Virus record (IMG/VR): IMGVR_UViG_3300032235_000830
Coordinates: 1-25,241 of that record
Strand: one strand, 5' to 3'
Length of the DNA: 25,241 nt
Source: a virus
Part shown: piece after piece, positions 5,398-12,887 of the stretch
How the letters are laid out: every line of letters starts with the position of its first letter
Numbering within the stretch: position 1 is the first letter of the stretch
Notes under the pieces: model-generated
The model's database searches: none
What the model was told of the DNA's origin: nothing
The model's input: the letters and a program-made list of their open reading frames with translations, nothing else
Program-made: the position numbers and the translations under genes

Positions 5398-6322
5398 GAA
5401 ATCACAACGGTGGTTTTTTAAAAGAGAAAGTTCTTTGAATTAAAGATATCGGCGGTCTATAGTCGTTAAATAAACTACGAAAGTAGGATAAAGTGAATCG
5501 AAAGTTATAAACGGTTTGCAGTTTCGGTAACGGAACTCGAGTAGACAAGCAAGACATCATCTGTCCTTAGTTCCGAGGGTAACACTGTAGGAAATGGATA
5601 GGTGACTTGGCAATCCGAGTTGTCAAGTTGAGGTGGGAACACTAATAAGAGTAACTTGTGGAACTTTACAAGAAATGGGACCTCCAATCTCACTATTGTG
5701 TTGTTCAATATCATGGGTACCTTAAAATCGAAAGGTATGGTGAAGTACGAGTGGTGTCGTTATCATCCTTAATAAAACTCTACCAAGGGTTTTATTTTGA
5801 AGGTGTCCAAAAGTATGGAGGTTGGGAAACTTCAGAGAGTAGTTTAGTATTCTGTTGTTCAAAAGATAACGGAGCTGGCAGACGGGCCACTACTTTCAAG
5901 ATTCGGAAACAAAAAACCCTTACAATGGTGTAAATCAAAAGAAAGGAAAAGTGCTCGTCAGTCGTTGGAAACAGGTGACTACATAGTCGTGAGATGTTCA
6001 CGGCCATAGAAGACCCCAAGTCCGATATGATTTTTGAGAAAAGTTCTATATAGTGCGGCGGTATTGTATAGAGAAGAGTAACGAGAGAGTATCCAACGAC
6101 TTAAGGATTGGTTAATCTAATTGACCGTCACTGATTGGTACAGTTCAAAAGACTGTGGATAAGAGAAGAATCAATAATGTCTCTAAAGTCAATCACAAAA
6201 TGGTGTAATCTCAGCCAAATTAAAAAGACATTTTTAGGTTTCTTGGAACCATAATAATCCAAGTGGTGGAATTAACCTTAATCGGTTGGCCCTTAGGGAT
6301 GGAGAAATCTATCCCTTTTTTT
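5398..6322 (+). ncRNA. Giant structured non-coding RNA (about 920 nt), possibly GOLLD-like
   Basis: No credible gene lies here, but there is dense pairing. Strong helices: CGGAACT (5531) with AGTTCCG (5569); ACTTGGCAA/TTGTCAAGT hairpin (5605-5628, 9 bp); TACCTT/AAGGTA (5718-5737); AAAACTC/GGGTTTT (5774-5793); GAGGTT/AACTTC with a GGGA loop (about 5818-5833); GAGAGTAGT (5835) with ACTACTTTC (5889), 9 bp; AGTCGTTGGA (5960) with TCCAACGACT (6092), 10 bp; GGTTAAT/ATTGACC (6110-6126); CTTGG/CCAAG (about 6243-6263). G+C is higher than in the surrounding genes. A promoter precedes it and an intrinsic terminator ends it. Size and setting (phage, next to tRNAs) recall GOLLD-class ornate RNAs, but I cannot match a consensus from memory, so the class is inference. 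Confidence 0.75.
6295..6322 (+). terminator. Intrinsic terminator of the giant RNA
   Basis: AGGGATGGA and TCTATCCCT form a 9-bp stem closed by a GAAA tetraloop (6304-6307) and followed by a run of seven T. It separates the giant RNA from the metallophosphoesterase gene. Confidence 0.9.
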
Positions 6323-6338
6323 ATTCATTTATTTTATT

Positions 6339-6346
6339 TATATTTG
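6339..6346 (+). promoter_or_regulatory. Possible -7 element TATATTTG for the metallophosphoesterase gene
   Basis: TATATTTG matches TAnnTTTG and lies between the terminator and the ATG at 6351. A transcript would start at or very near the ATG, suggesting a leaderless or near-leaderless mRNA. No clear TTTG -33 element is present, so this is tentative. Confidence 0.35.
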
Positions 6347-6350
6347 TTTT

Positions 6351-7097
6351 ATGAGAATCGTTTGTATTTCTGACACCCATGACCTTCATCAAAAGATGAC
6401 ACATAAGTTACCGAAAGGTGATGTGTTAATCCATGCGGGTGATGTTAGTAATATTGGAGAACAACCCGATGTAACACGATTTATTCATTGGTTCATGAAT
6501 ATTGAAGGATATGATTCTAAAATATTTATTGCCGGTAATCACGACTTTGCATTTGAGAGAATTAATGAACCACACCATAAAGGTGATTTTGAATGGTTAT
6601 CTAATTTAATCAATGAAGAAAATCTATCTCAATCTAATGTAACATATTTGGAAGATAATTTCATTACCATTGAAAGTCCTGAATTCTCAAGACCAATTAA
6701 GATTTATGGTAGTCCTTGGCAACCTGAATTTTATAATTGGGCATTTAACTTACCACGTGGTGGTGATGATATGTTTGAGAAATGGAATATGATACCCGAT
6801 GATACAGATGTATTAATCACACACGGACCGGCGGGGAATGTTAGAGACTTCGTCCCTAATGGACAATCTGTTGGTTGTGGAATGTTAAGACATCGTATTG
6901 AAACAATTAGACCGGCATTACATGTATGTGGTCACATACATTACGCATACGGTGTGTCTTTAGTTAATAGTATTATGTATGTGAATGCGGCAATATGTGA
7001 TGAAAGATATTCACCATCAAATAAACCTATTGTCATTGACCTAAAAGAAGTTGATGGCGAGATTTTAGCTTACTTAGTAGAAGATGAATCCAATTAG
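6351..7097 (+). CDS. Calcineurin-like metallophosphoesterase
   Basis: The 248-aa protein has all five metallophosphoesterase motifs in order: CISDTHD (D8, H10), HAGDVSN (D31), AGNHDFAFE (N63, H64), LITHGP and CGHIHYAYG near the C-terminus. It should bind two metal ions and hydrolyse a phosphoester or phosphodiester. The pattern, with GSPWQPEF before THGP, is closest to the small MPPED/UPF0046-like group, which includes phosphodiesterases acting on cyclic nucleotides. It lies directly downstream of the giant RNA terminator and overlaps the next gene by 14 nt. A role in nucleic-acid or signal-nucleotide turnover during infection is possible but unproven. Confidence 0.9.
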   Translation: MRIVCISDTHDLHQKMTHKLPKGDVLIHAGDVSNIGEQPDVTRFIHWFMNIEGYDSKIFIAGNHDFAFERINEPHHKGDFEWLSNLINEENLSQSNVTYLEDNFITIESPEFSRPIKIYGSPWQPEFYNWAFNLPRGGDDMFEKWNMIPDDTDVLITHGPAGNVRDFVPNGQSVGCGMLRHRIETIRPALHVCGHIHYAYGVSLVNSIMYVNAAICDERYSPSNKPIVIDLKEVDGEILAYLVEDESN

Positions 7098-7749
7098 TGT
7101 AGTTATCTCAACAAGAGAAATTGATAATGATTATTTGAAACATGTTAGTAAGGTGTTTTCACATCCTAAAACTGAAATCATTATTTACGAAAACCAAGGT
7201 GATTTTTCGTTACCTGAATTGTATAATAAGGGATTAAAGGATTCAAAAAATGAGGTTGTTGTGTTCATGCACGATGACCTCATCATTGAAACACCTAATT
7301 TAACCCCCAAAATCTTACGACTGTTCAACGATAATCCTGAGTATGGTATAATCGGTGTTGCCGGCACTAATAATCTCCTGAGTGGAATGTGGTGGCAAGA
7401 TAGAGAATCTATGCAAGGTCAAGTCGGTCATGAACATGAGGGAAGAAAACATACCAACAAATACTCCGGTACATTTGGTGAAAACTTAAAAGAAGTTGTT
7501 GTAATTGATGGTTTGTTTATGTGTATTCATAAGGAGAGAATTAAACATAACTTCAACGAACAATTTGAAGGATTTCACTTCTACGATTTACCAATCTGTT
7601 TGGAGAATTATCTTGACGGAGTAAAAATTGGTGTAACAACCAAAATTAAATTAACACACAAGTCAATTGGTGTTACAAATAAAAAATGGGAGAAAAATAA
7701 ACTCTTATTTGAAGCTCTATATGAGAAGAAATTACCAATTAAGATTTAA
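7084..7749 (+). CDS. GT2-like glycosyltransferase
   Basis: The 221-aa protein has a GT-A start, ISVVISTREIDNDYLKHV, then IIIYENQGDFSLPELYNKGL and the metal/nucleotide-binding VVFMHDDLIIET (H63-D64-D65), where HDD replaces DxD. GIIGVAGT and the later VVVIDGLFMCIHKE are typical of family 2 enzymes that add sugars to proteins or glycans. It is short but complete for the catalytic domain. Its start lies inside the metallophosphoesterase gene (14-nt overlap, different frame), so the two are translationally coupled. It is separate from the large glycosyltransferase operon and on the other strand. Confidence 0.8.
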   Translation: MNPISVVISTREIDNDYLKHVSKVFSHPKTEIIIYENQGDFSLPELYNKGLKDSKNEVVVFMHDDLIIETPNLTPKILRLFNDNPEYGIIGVAGTNNLLSGMWWQDRESMQGQVGHEHEGRKHTNKYSGTFGENLKEVVVIDGLFMCIHKERIKHNFNEQFEGFHFYDLPICLENYLDGVKIGVTTKIKLTHKSIGVTNKKWEKNKLLFEALYEKKLPIKI

Positions 7750-7784
7750 CCCTAATAATCAAATATTTATATATAAAAAACATT

Positions 7785-8036
7785 ATGAAAAAATTAATAG
7801 AATTTATTAAAAACCTTTTTGTTAAAGTTGATAAGATTGAACAAGAAGTAGAACAAATGGTTGAAAAAAGTAACGCTTCACCTGAAACTAAAGTTAAACT
7901 TAAAAAAGAGTTAAAGAAAATTGACAAAGTTGAAGAACAAGTAAAAGAAACGGTTATTGATACTGCTGAGAAAGTTGAAGTGGCTGTTGAGGTTGTAAAG
8001 AAAAAGAAACGTTATTACAGACCAAAGAAAAAATAA
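7785..8036 (+). CDS. Small coiled-coil protein with lysine-rich tail
   Basis: The 83-aa product starts MKKLIEFIKNLFVKVDKIEQ, has a heptad-like stretch of E, K, V and I through most of its length, and ends KKKKRYYRPKKK. A short N-terminal amphipathic helix could touch membrane; the rest is a predicted coiled coil with a nucleic-acid-binding-like basic tail. No family is recognised. It is the last gene before the tmRNA promoter, whose -33 element begins right after its stop codon. Confidence 0.65.
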   Translation: MKKLIEFIKNLFVKVDKIEQEVEQMVEKSNASPETKVKLKKELKKIDKVEEQVKETVIDTAEKVEVAVEVVKKKKRYYRPKKK

Positions 8037-8068
8037 TTTGGTATAGTAAAATATTTTACATACATTTG
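8037..8068 (+). promoter_or_regulatory. Bacteroidota-type promoter for tmRNA
   Basis: TTTG (8037-8040) and TACATTTG (8061-8068) are 20 nt apart, fitting the TTTG/TAnnTTTG promoter. The mature tmRNA 5' end follows 14 nt later, leaving a short leader for RNase P to remove. Confidence 0.8.
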
Positions 8069-8082
8069 TAAAACATTTACAT

Positions 8083-8486
8083 GGGGATGACCGGCATTTG
8101 ACTGGCGTTTGTATTGTAAGTGGGCACGTAGTCAGACTTCATCTATGACTTAAATTAACGGTGGAAACTTTTAGACGGCAACGTTTACAAAAACATGGAA
8201 ATTGCAGGTATTCTTGCAACTTCTAACGTAGCAGTAGCCTAAGGCAAACCTACATCGGGTCGACTGACATATAACCTAGGAACAGAAGTCTTCAAAGTGT
8301 GATACCACTCAGAGAGTGTCAAAGGTCTCGTTCAGAGTGCTACCTTAAGTGAACTCGACACAGTTATTGGTAACGATGTCAAAATAGGAACCAATTATTT
8401 GTCTATTGAGAACTAATAGAATAAACGTGTAGTCCATTTATTATTCGGCGGACAGGACCAGGGTTCGAATCCCTGCATCTCCACCA
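8083..8486 (+). ncRNA. ssrA: Transfer-messenger RNA (tmRNA)
   Basis: The 404-nt RNA has a tRNA-Ala-like end: acceptor GGGGATG (8083-8089) pairs with CATCTCC (8476-8482) and includes a G-U third pair, the tmRNA/Ala identity mark. Discriminator A8483 and CCA (8484-8486) are encoded, and the T-arm contains GGTTCGAATCCC. The resume codon is best placed at GGC 8177 after TTTTAGAC, giving a 21-residue tag (8177-8242) that starts GNVYKN and ends SNVAVA, then TAA. The nonpolar C-terminus suits recognition by ClpXP-type proteases. It rescues stalled ribosomes and tags the peptides. The tag is longer than the roughly 9-11 residues common in Bacteroidota; the exact resume codon is inference. Confidence 0.92.
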
Positions 8487-8490
8487 AAAC

Positions 8491-8518
8491 AAAAACCCAT
8501 CAAATGATGGGTTTTTTT
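8491..8518 (+). terminator. Intrinsic terminator after tmRNA
   Basis: CCCATCA (8496-8502) pairs with TGATGGG (8505-8511), flanked by A5 and T7 runs. It lies 4 nt after the CCA end of the tmRNA. Confidence 0.9.
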
Positions 8519-8528
8519 ATATCTTTAT

Positions 8529-8587
8529 GTTCTCAAGTCCTATAACGACCAAAAGGTCCGAAGACCCTTTTGTCGAGATTTAAGAAC
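8529..8587. other. Extended inverted repeat (hairpin) between tmRNA and the minus-strand operon
   Basis: GGTC-CGAA-GACC (8555-8566) is extended by AAAA/TTTT and CGAC/GTCG, then by imperfect outer pairs TTCT..AA..TC with GA..TT..AAGAA, to a roughly 59-nt hairpin with small bulges. A second hairpin ACTCTC/GAGAGT lies at 8640-8662. On the minus strand both fall in the 3' region of the 703-aa gene. They have no clear U-tract, so a stability element or small RNA is as likely as a terminator. The rest of the 8519-8669 gap shows nothing. Confidence 0.45.
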
Positions 8588-8669
8588 ACCTCCTTTTCGT
8601 TTATAAAAGTTATCATCTAACGGCGACCAAACCAATCAGACTCTCTTATAAATATCGAGAGTTTGTTAA

Positions 8670-10781
8670 TTATTGTTTAATCCACACATATTTTTCACCA
8701 TAATTTTTTCCGGTGATTCTTGGTCTTCTTCTTTCATAACCACTGTCTCTGAAAAATTCATCAAGCTTACCCAAATCTTCATCATTTAATTCTTTACCCT
8801 TGTATCTTGCTCTATCACGACCAAATTTACCTGAGTTAAAATTACCATTGGATTCTAATCTAACATAAAAATCTTGTGGTGATTCATTTGTTGGTGATAA
8901 TGTTTTAGTAACAGTATCAGTTGGTTGATTAATGTTATTTTTATTAGGCATTTGAGGTACAGGACCTAAATCTAATTTAATTGGTGTTTTTAAATAATTG
9001 ACTCTTGCCTTATCTTCATCTGACATTTGTCCTGTAGTATCACCTTTTTTACAATTAGCAATAACCTTATCATACATTTCTTTAGTGATACCATTGGAAG
9101 CTTCGTAACCACCATCAACTAAAGCCTTTAATGTTTTTGGTCCAAACTTACCATCTGTAGCCACACCAATACACCCTTGTATTTCAGCTATTCTTTTATC
9201 TTTACACCCATATTGTAAAGGTGTTGTTGCAATATCAACATTTGAACAATCAACGTATTTATTTTGATTATTAGGTTTTGGGATGATTGTAGTACCATCT
9301 CCACCAGTATTATCACCGGATTTATCACCATCCCATTTAATTTGAATACCACCCAAATCCGCAGTTTCTTCACCACCACTTTCCATTTGTTTAATGACTT
9401 TATACATGGCATTTTTATAATCTACCGATGTTGAATCTTTTGTGTAGATATAATCTAAAGACATTTTCATACTACCATAACCCGCACCCGAATCTGAATA
9501 TTTTTCTAAAAATTCTTTACCCTTACCATTATTAGCATATTTTTTCAACAAATTATATGCATTTTTTAAATCGTTTTGAGAAACAGGAAAATCTAATAAA
9601 TCAATCATAATGTCGACATCACTATTAAGTTGTGGGTCCGTTTTTAATTGTTCTCTAATAACTTCCATTGTATTTGAACCTGAACCATCATCTGAACATT
9701 TCCAATATCCTCTTTTAGTGTTATCTCTTGAAAAAACTCTTCCAGTATTAAAGAAATTTAGACCACCCATCTTATCATATTCCTCATTTCCCGTATTTTT
9801 AACGTAAACAACTGGGTCACCACCCGATGTGTATGTTACAGTTGCAGAACCATCATCAATTAATTCATCAATACAATTGTTATTAAATAAATCATCATCC
9901 GGTCTAAAAAATCCTAAAGCGTTTAATGCGGCAGCACCTAAACCAATAACACTAAGTCCACCTAAATAATACCAATATTTTTTCTTTAATTTTTCTTTAA
10001 TATCATTAAATAAACTCCATTTTTTTGGGTTTTCTTTTGCCAATTTTTCACCTTCTTTTGCAATTTCTTTAGCCTCAGGTACCACCTCAGCACTTTTTTG
10101 TGCCGCACTTAATTCGTTTGCCGCTTCTTGAGAATTTTTAACACCTGTTTGAGTCTCACCCGCAGCTGTTGTACTTGTAGTTGGTTTTTCTACTTTTACG
10201 TTACCCTTTCTAGCGTTTTTAAATATTTTATTATTCTTAGTTTCAGTTGAAATGGCATCAATTGCTAAATCGCTATATCCACGATTAGCTAATTCGGCAC
10301 GTAACTGTTTATCGGTCATTTTACCATACGAACCAATAAATTTTTTACTTTCAACCACATCTCTTGTAATTGATTGTAAAATATTTGATGGGGTATTTTT
10401 AGATTTTAACAAACCTTTATATAGTTGAGCAACCTCTTGAGGTTTCATACCTGCTTTAATTGAATTAATTAGACCATTTACGTCTTTAATTGCAACATGT
10501 TGAACTGTACCCGGATTCACTATACCTTTAATTTGTTTACCCTCCTCCGATGTAACTTTTAATACATCACTAAGTGCGGTAAATAATTTTGGGTTTGCCA
10601 TTCTTAATCCTTTCGCATCTTTAATGGCATCAACCGCACCTTTCAAAAACGCATCCTCATCAACTTCAACTTTTGTTTCATTTAATAAAGGAATGGATTC
10701 TACATTTTCATTTAATGTCTTACCTAATTCGTATGACATCATTAACTTAATCTTATTTAATATTTGTTGATTATTTTCCAT
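8670..10781 (-). CDS. Large membrane-anchored protein with peptidoglycan-binding-like domain
   Basis: The 703-aa protein begins with an amphipathic IKLMMSYELGKTLNEN segment, then a helical N-terminal region, a low-complexity K/E/A-rich stretch (200-265), one strong membrane helix (about 269-292, YYLGGLSVIGLGAAALNALG) and a longer C-terminal part. Residues about 521-577 (GCKDKRIAEIQGCIGVATDGKFGPKTLKAL) fit a peptidoglycan-binding PGBD1-like repeat with its DGxFGPxT core. Linkers are Gly/Asn/Pro/Thr-rich. It could be a virion protein engaging the cell wall, or a host-envelope protein made in infection. It is the last gene of a three-gene minus-strand operon, 6 nt from the next. No enzymatic domain is visible. 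Confidence 0.7.
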   Translation of the reverse strand: MENNQQILNKIKLMMSYELGKTLNENVESIPLLNETKVEVDEDAFLKGAVDAIKDAKGLRMANPKLFTALSDVLKVTSEEGKQIKGIVNPGTVQHVAIKDVNGLINSIKAGMKPQEVAQLYKGLLKSKNTPSNILQSITRDVVESKKFIGSYGKMTDKQLRAELANRGYSDLAIDAISTETKNNKIFKNARKGNVKVEKPTTSTTAAGETQTGVKNSQEAANELSAAQKSAEVVPEAKEIAKEGEKLAKENPKKWSLFNDIKEKLKKKYWYYLGGLSVIGLGAAALNALGFFRPDDDLFNNNCIDELIDDGSATVTYTSGGDPVVYVKNTGNEEYDKMGGLNFFNTGRVFSRDNTKRGYWKCSDDGSGSNTMEVIREQLKTDPQLNSDVDIMIDLLDFPVSQNDLKNAYNLLKKYANNGKGKEFLEKYSDSGAGYGSMKMSLDYIYTKDSTSVDYKNAMYKVIKQMESGGEETADLGGIQIKWDGDKSGDNTGGDGTTIIPKPNNQNKYVDCSNVDIATTPLQYGCKDKRIAEIQGCIGVATDGKFGPKTLKALVDGGYEASNGITKEMYDKVIANCKKGDTTGQMSDEDKARVNYLKTPIKLDLGPVPQMPNKNNINQPTDTVTKTLSPTNESPQDFYVRLESNGNFNSGKFGRDRARYKGKELNDEDLGKLDEFFRDSGYERRRPRITGKNYGEKYVWIKQ

Positions 10782-10787
10782 ATTACG

Positions 10788-11963
10788 TTATAATTCTATA
10801 TTAGTAAAATCCGGTTTTACTTTGTTTAATTTTATTGCATCATCTAATTTATTAGCCTCACCACCAACACCAACTCCCGCCACTTTATGTATACCAGTTT
10901 CTATACCATATAATAACCCACCAGTTTTTGTTCCGGCGCTTGCACCTTTACCTGCGGTTTGTCCCAATAGTTTTTGTAAACTTTCGGTAAATCTTGTCGA
11001 TATATTTCTTAACCCACCAAGAATACTATCAATAAAACTTGCACCTTTTGGAAATTTAGTTGAAAGTGTTTTTGATACCGATTGTAACATTGATGGTACT
11101 TTTTTCATCCCATTAACCATATTGGTTATTATACCTTTGATTTTTGGATTTGTTTTTAAAAATTTAGCAACTTTTGATGGACTTTTTGCCAATGCTTTTA
11201 ATGGTGAAACACTCGCCTTTGCTGCTTTAGCCGCAGCTCCTGCACTAACAAACCCCAAGACATCAAATCCTAAAAATAAACATTTTAACCAGAATGGGTC
11301 ATTAATTTCATCTTCAGGCCAATCATTTGATATTAATTGATAAACATCTAATGCCACTATTAATCCCCAAGCAACTTTCGCGGCTCCAGCACCAACACCG
11401 GTGGCAATTAAAATGGCATCTACTATCATACCAATATTACTATACATGGCGTCTTTAAGTTTTCTTAAAAGATATCTAACTCCTTTAGCTAATAGTGTTA
11501 AGATATTACCCCATTCACCTTTAGAAACCGCAATACCAAAGTCCTTTAAACCTTCATATGATGTTTTAACAAAATTGGCAATACCCTCACCCGCACTTTT
11601 AAATTGTCTACCTAACCAAGTGTCTTGTAAAAAATTGAATTCGAGTAAAATATCTCTTAAACCATAAAGATTTTGTTGTGATTCTAATATTGGTAATGAT
11701 AAGAAACTTTCTTTAATTTGAGAATATTCGGTATCATCTAAATTAATATTTTCAAAAATAGTCTTAAAAACATCTAACGAACCCCAAAGATTACCAATTG
11801 TTTTTTGTTCTTGAATATCAAATACCTCATCTTGTATAATAAAATATTTTCCGTCCACAGTAGTACACATTTCAAATATGTAGTTCCTTTTAATTTTATC
11901 CACATACATACCTCTGATTTTTTCTCTTTCAGATTCTGTAATAAACATTTTTTGACGTACCAT
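10788..11963 (-). CDS. Hydrophobic-helix protein, possible virion or pore protein
   Basis: The 391-aa protein starts MVRQKMFITESEREKIRGMY, related in style to the 90-aa protein upstream. It contains amphipathic helices, then two long hydrophobic glycine/alanine-rich segments (about 178-212, IGMIVDAILIATGVGAGAAK and following; and about 226-250, CLFLGFDVLGFVSAGAAAKA), then a basic lysine/serine-rich region to about 330 and a Gly/Thr-rich tail. Such alternation of long hydrophobic and basic helices is seen in phage internal or DNA-ejection proteins, but no family is recognised. It is 1 nt from the upstream gene and 6 nt from the downstream gene, so all three should be co-expressed. Confidence 0.65.
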   Translation of the reverse strand: MVRQKMFITESEREKIRGMYVDKIKRNYIFEMCTTVDGKYFIIQDEVFDIQEQKTIGNLWGSLDVFKTIFENINLDDTEYSQIKESFLSLPILESQQNLYGLRDILLEFNFLQDTWLGRQFKSAGEGIANFVKTSYEGLKDFGIAVSKGEWGNILTLLAKGVRYLLRKLKDAMYSNIGMIVDAILIATGVGAGAAKVAWGLIVALDVYQLISNDWPEDEINDPFWLKCLFLGFDVLGFVSAGAAAKAAKASVSPLKALAKSPSKVAKFLKTNPKIKGIITNMVNGMKKVPSMLQSVSKTLSTKFPKGASFIDSILGGLRNISTRFTESLQKLLGQTAGKGASAGTKTGGLLYGIETGIHKVAGVGVGGEANKLDDAIKLNKVKPDFTNIEL

Positions 11964-11964
11964 A

Positions 11965-12237
11965 TTATTTTAATTGATTTGCTTTACCTCTTTTTAATGT
12001 AGAACCAACAATATCTGACCATTTAGTTACACCAATTTGATTGGCAGCCCCTCTTGTAAGACCACTCTCCCATTTACCAACTGATGGATAACCTTGACCA
12101 CCCGATTGAGTACTTGATGTACCTGCAGTGGGTGTTGAGGAAACTGGTTCAGCTTCTGATTGTTCACCAATCTCTTGATTTTGAACTTCGTTTGATAGGA
12201 TTAACTTTAACTGTTTTTCCGTTATGATATATTCCAT
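11965..12237 (-). CDS. Small protein with ITE N-terminus, 90 aa
   Basis: The protein begins MEYIITEKQLKLILSNEV and continues with a Ser/Thr/Gly/Gln-rich disordered middle (SEAEPVSSTPTAGTSST) and a C-terminal stretch WSDIVGSTLKRGKANQLK. The N-terminal IITExQLxxIL segment resembles the start of the next gene (FITESEREKIRGMY). It is the first gene of the minus-strand operon and is followed after 1 nt by the 391-aa gene. No domain is recognised; it may be a small virion component or a targeting/scaffold peptide. Confidence 0.6.
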   Translation of the reverse strand: MEYIITEKQLKLILSNEVQNQEIGEQSEAEPVSSTPTAGTSSTQSGGQGYPSVGKWESGLTRGAANQIGVTKWSDIVGSTLKRGKANQLK

Positions 12238-12260
12238 AGTTAATAAATATCAACAAATAC

Positions 12261-12291
12261 CTTTGTAGTTTATATAAAATATGTAATTTTG
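12261..12291 (+). promoter_or_regulatory. Bacteroidota-type promoter for the lipoprotein gene
   Basis: TTTG (12262-12265) and TAATTTTG (12284-12291) are 18 nt apart and 19 nt upstream of the ATG at 12311. An alternative -7 box TACCTTTG (12258-12265) overlaps the -33 element. The gap is the divergent intergenic region between the minus-strand operon and this gene. Confidence 0.7.
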
Positions 12292-12310
12292 TGAAAAATA
12301 TAAACATAAC

Positions 12311-12886
12311 ATGAAAAAATTACTGTTATTCACATCATTATTACTATCAGGATGTCAAGTGTATGAATTCCCAAACGAGACACCAAGATTAACCGGTGGT
12401 AAGTGGGTATTATCAAACTACGATATTGTTGTAATTAATTCAATATCTAACGTTACAGTTATTAAAAACGATACTGTTTGTATCAACGCATTTAATGGAC
12501 AGAGTTATGTTAGTGGAAATGTTTTGATGAAACAATTTTATAATCAAACGGCAAAAGACAGAAGATTTGTAATTGGTAAAACAACTTGGGAATTTGACAG
12601 TAACAGTAATCACTTATATTGTGATTTTATGGATAAAAATGGTTCATTAATGCCTACACATAACCCATATTGGGTTAACATGTCAGGATATACAAGAAAT
12701 ATATCAATAAGTAATGTTGAAAATGGTGGTGTAACAAATTATACGTTTGAAACAAACACTGTTGGTGTAAACCCACCTAAAATATTAAAATTATTGAGTC
12801 CCGAAATTGTAACTGATTTATATGTTGATGGTGGTAAAAGAGATAAGGGTGTGACAGTTAGAATACTATTAACCTTTATGAGATAA
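12311..12886 (+). CDS. Predicted lipoprotein, 191 aa
   Basis: The N-terminus MKKLLLFTSLLLSGC is a type II signal peptide with lipobox LSGC, so the mature protein starts at lipidated Cys15 and should reach the envelope. The rest is a beta-rich domain with many Asn/Thr residues and no recognised catalytic motif. It has its own promoter and is the first gene on the plus strand after the divergent operon. Phage lipoproteins often act in superinfection exclusion or modify the cell surface, but that is inference here. It ends 1 nt before the convergent peptidase gene. Confidence 0.8.
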   Translation: MKKLLLFTSLLLSGCQVYEFPNETPRLTGGKWVLSNYDIVVINSISNVTVIKNDTVCINAFNGQSYVSGNVLMKQFYNQTAKDRRFVIGKTTWEFDSNSNHLYCDFMDKNGSLMPTHNPYWVNMSGYTRNISISNVENGGVTNYTFETNTVGVNPPKILKLLSPEIVTDLYVDGGKRDKGVTVRILLTFMR

Positions 12887-12887
12887 A

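Noticed and set aside
5658-5933. 91-aa plus-strand reading frame in the 5.4-6.3 kb region
   Set aside because: It lies within the strongly paired RNA, has no family-like sequence or start context, and crosses several stems (5718, 5774, 5835/5889). It is best explained as chance in a G+C-richer non-coding RNA; minus-strand frames at 5505-5714 and 5792-6019 are rejected for the same reason.
10822-11667. 172-aa and 88-aa plus-strand frames opposite the 391-aa gene
   Set aside because: They are antisense shadows of a gene with clear domain features; the composition is low-complexity proline/alanine as expected for the reverse of hydrophobic codons.
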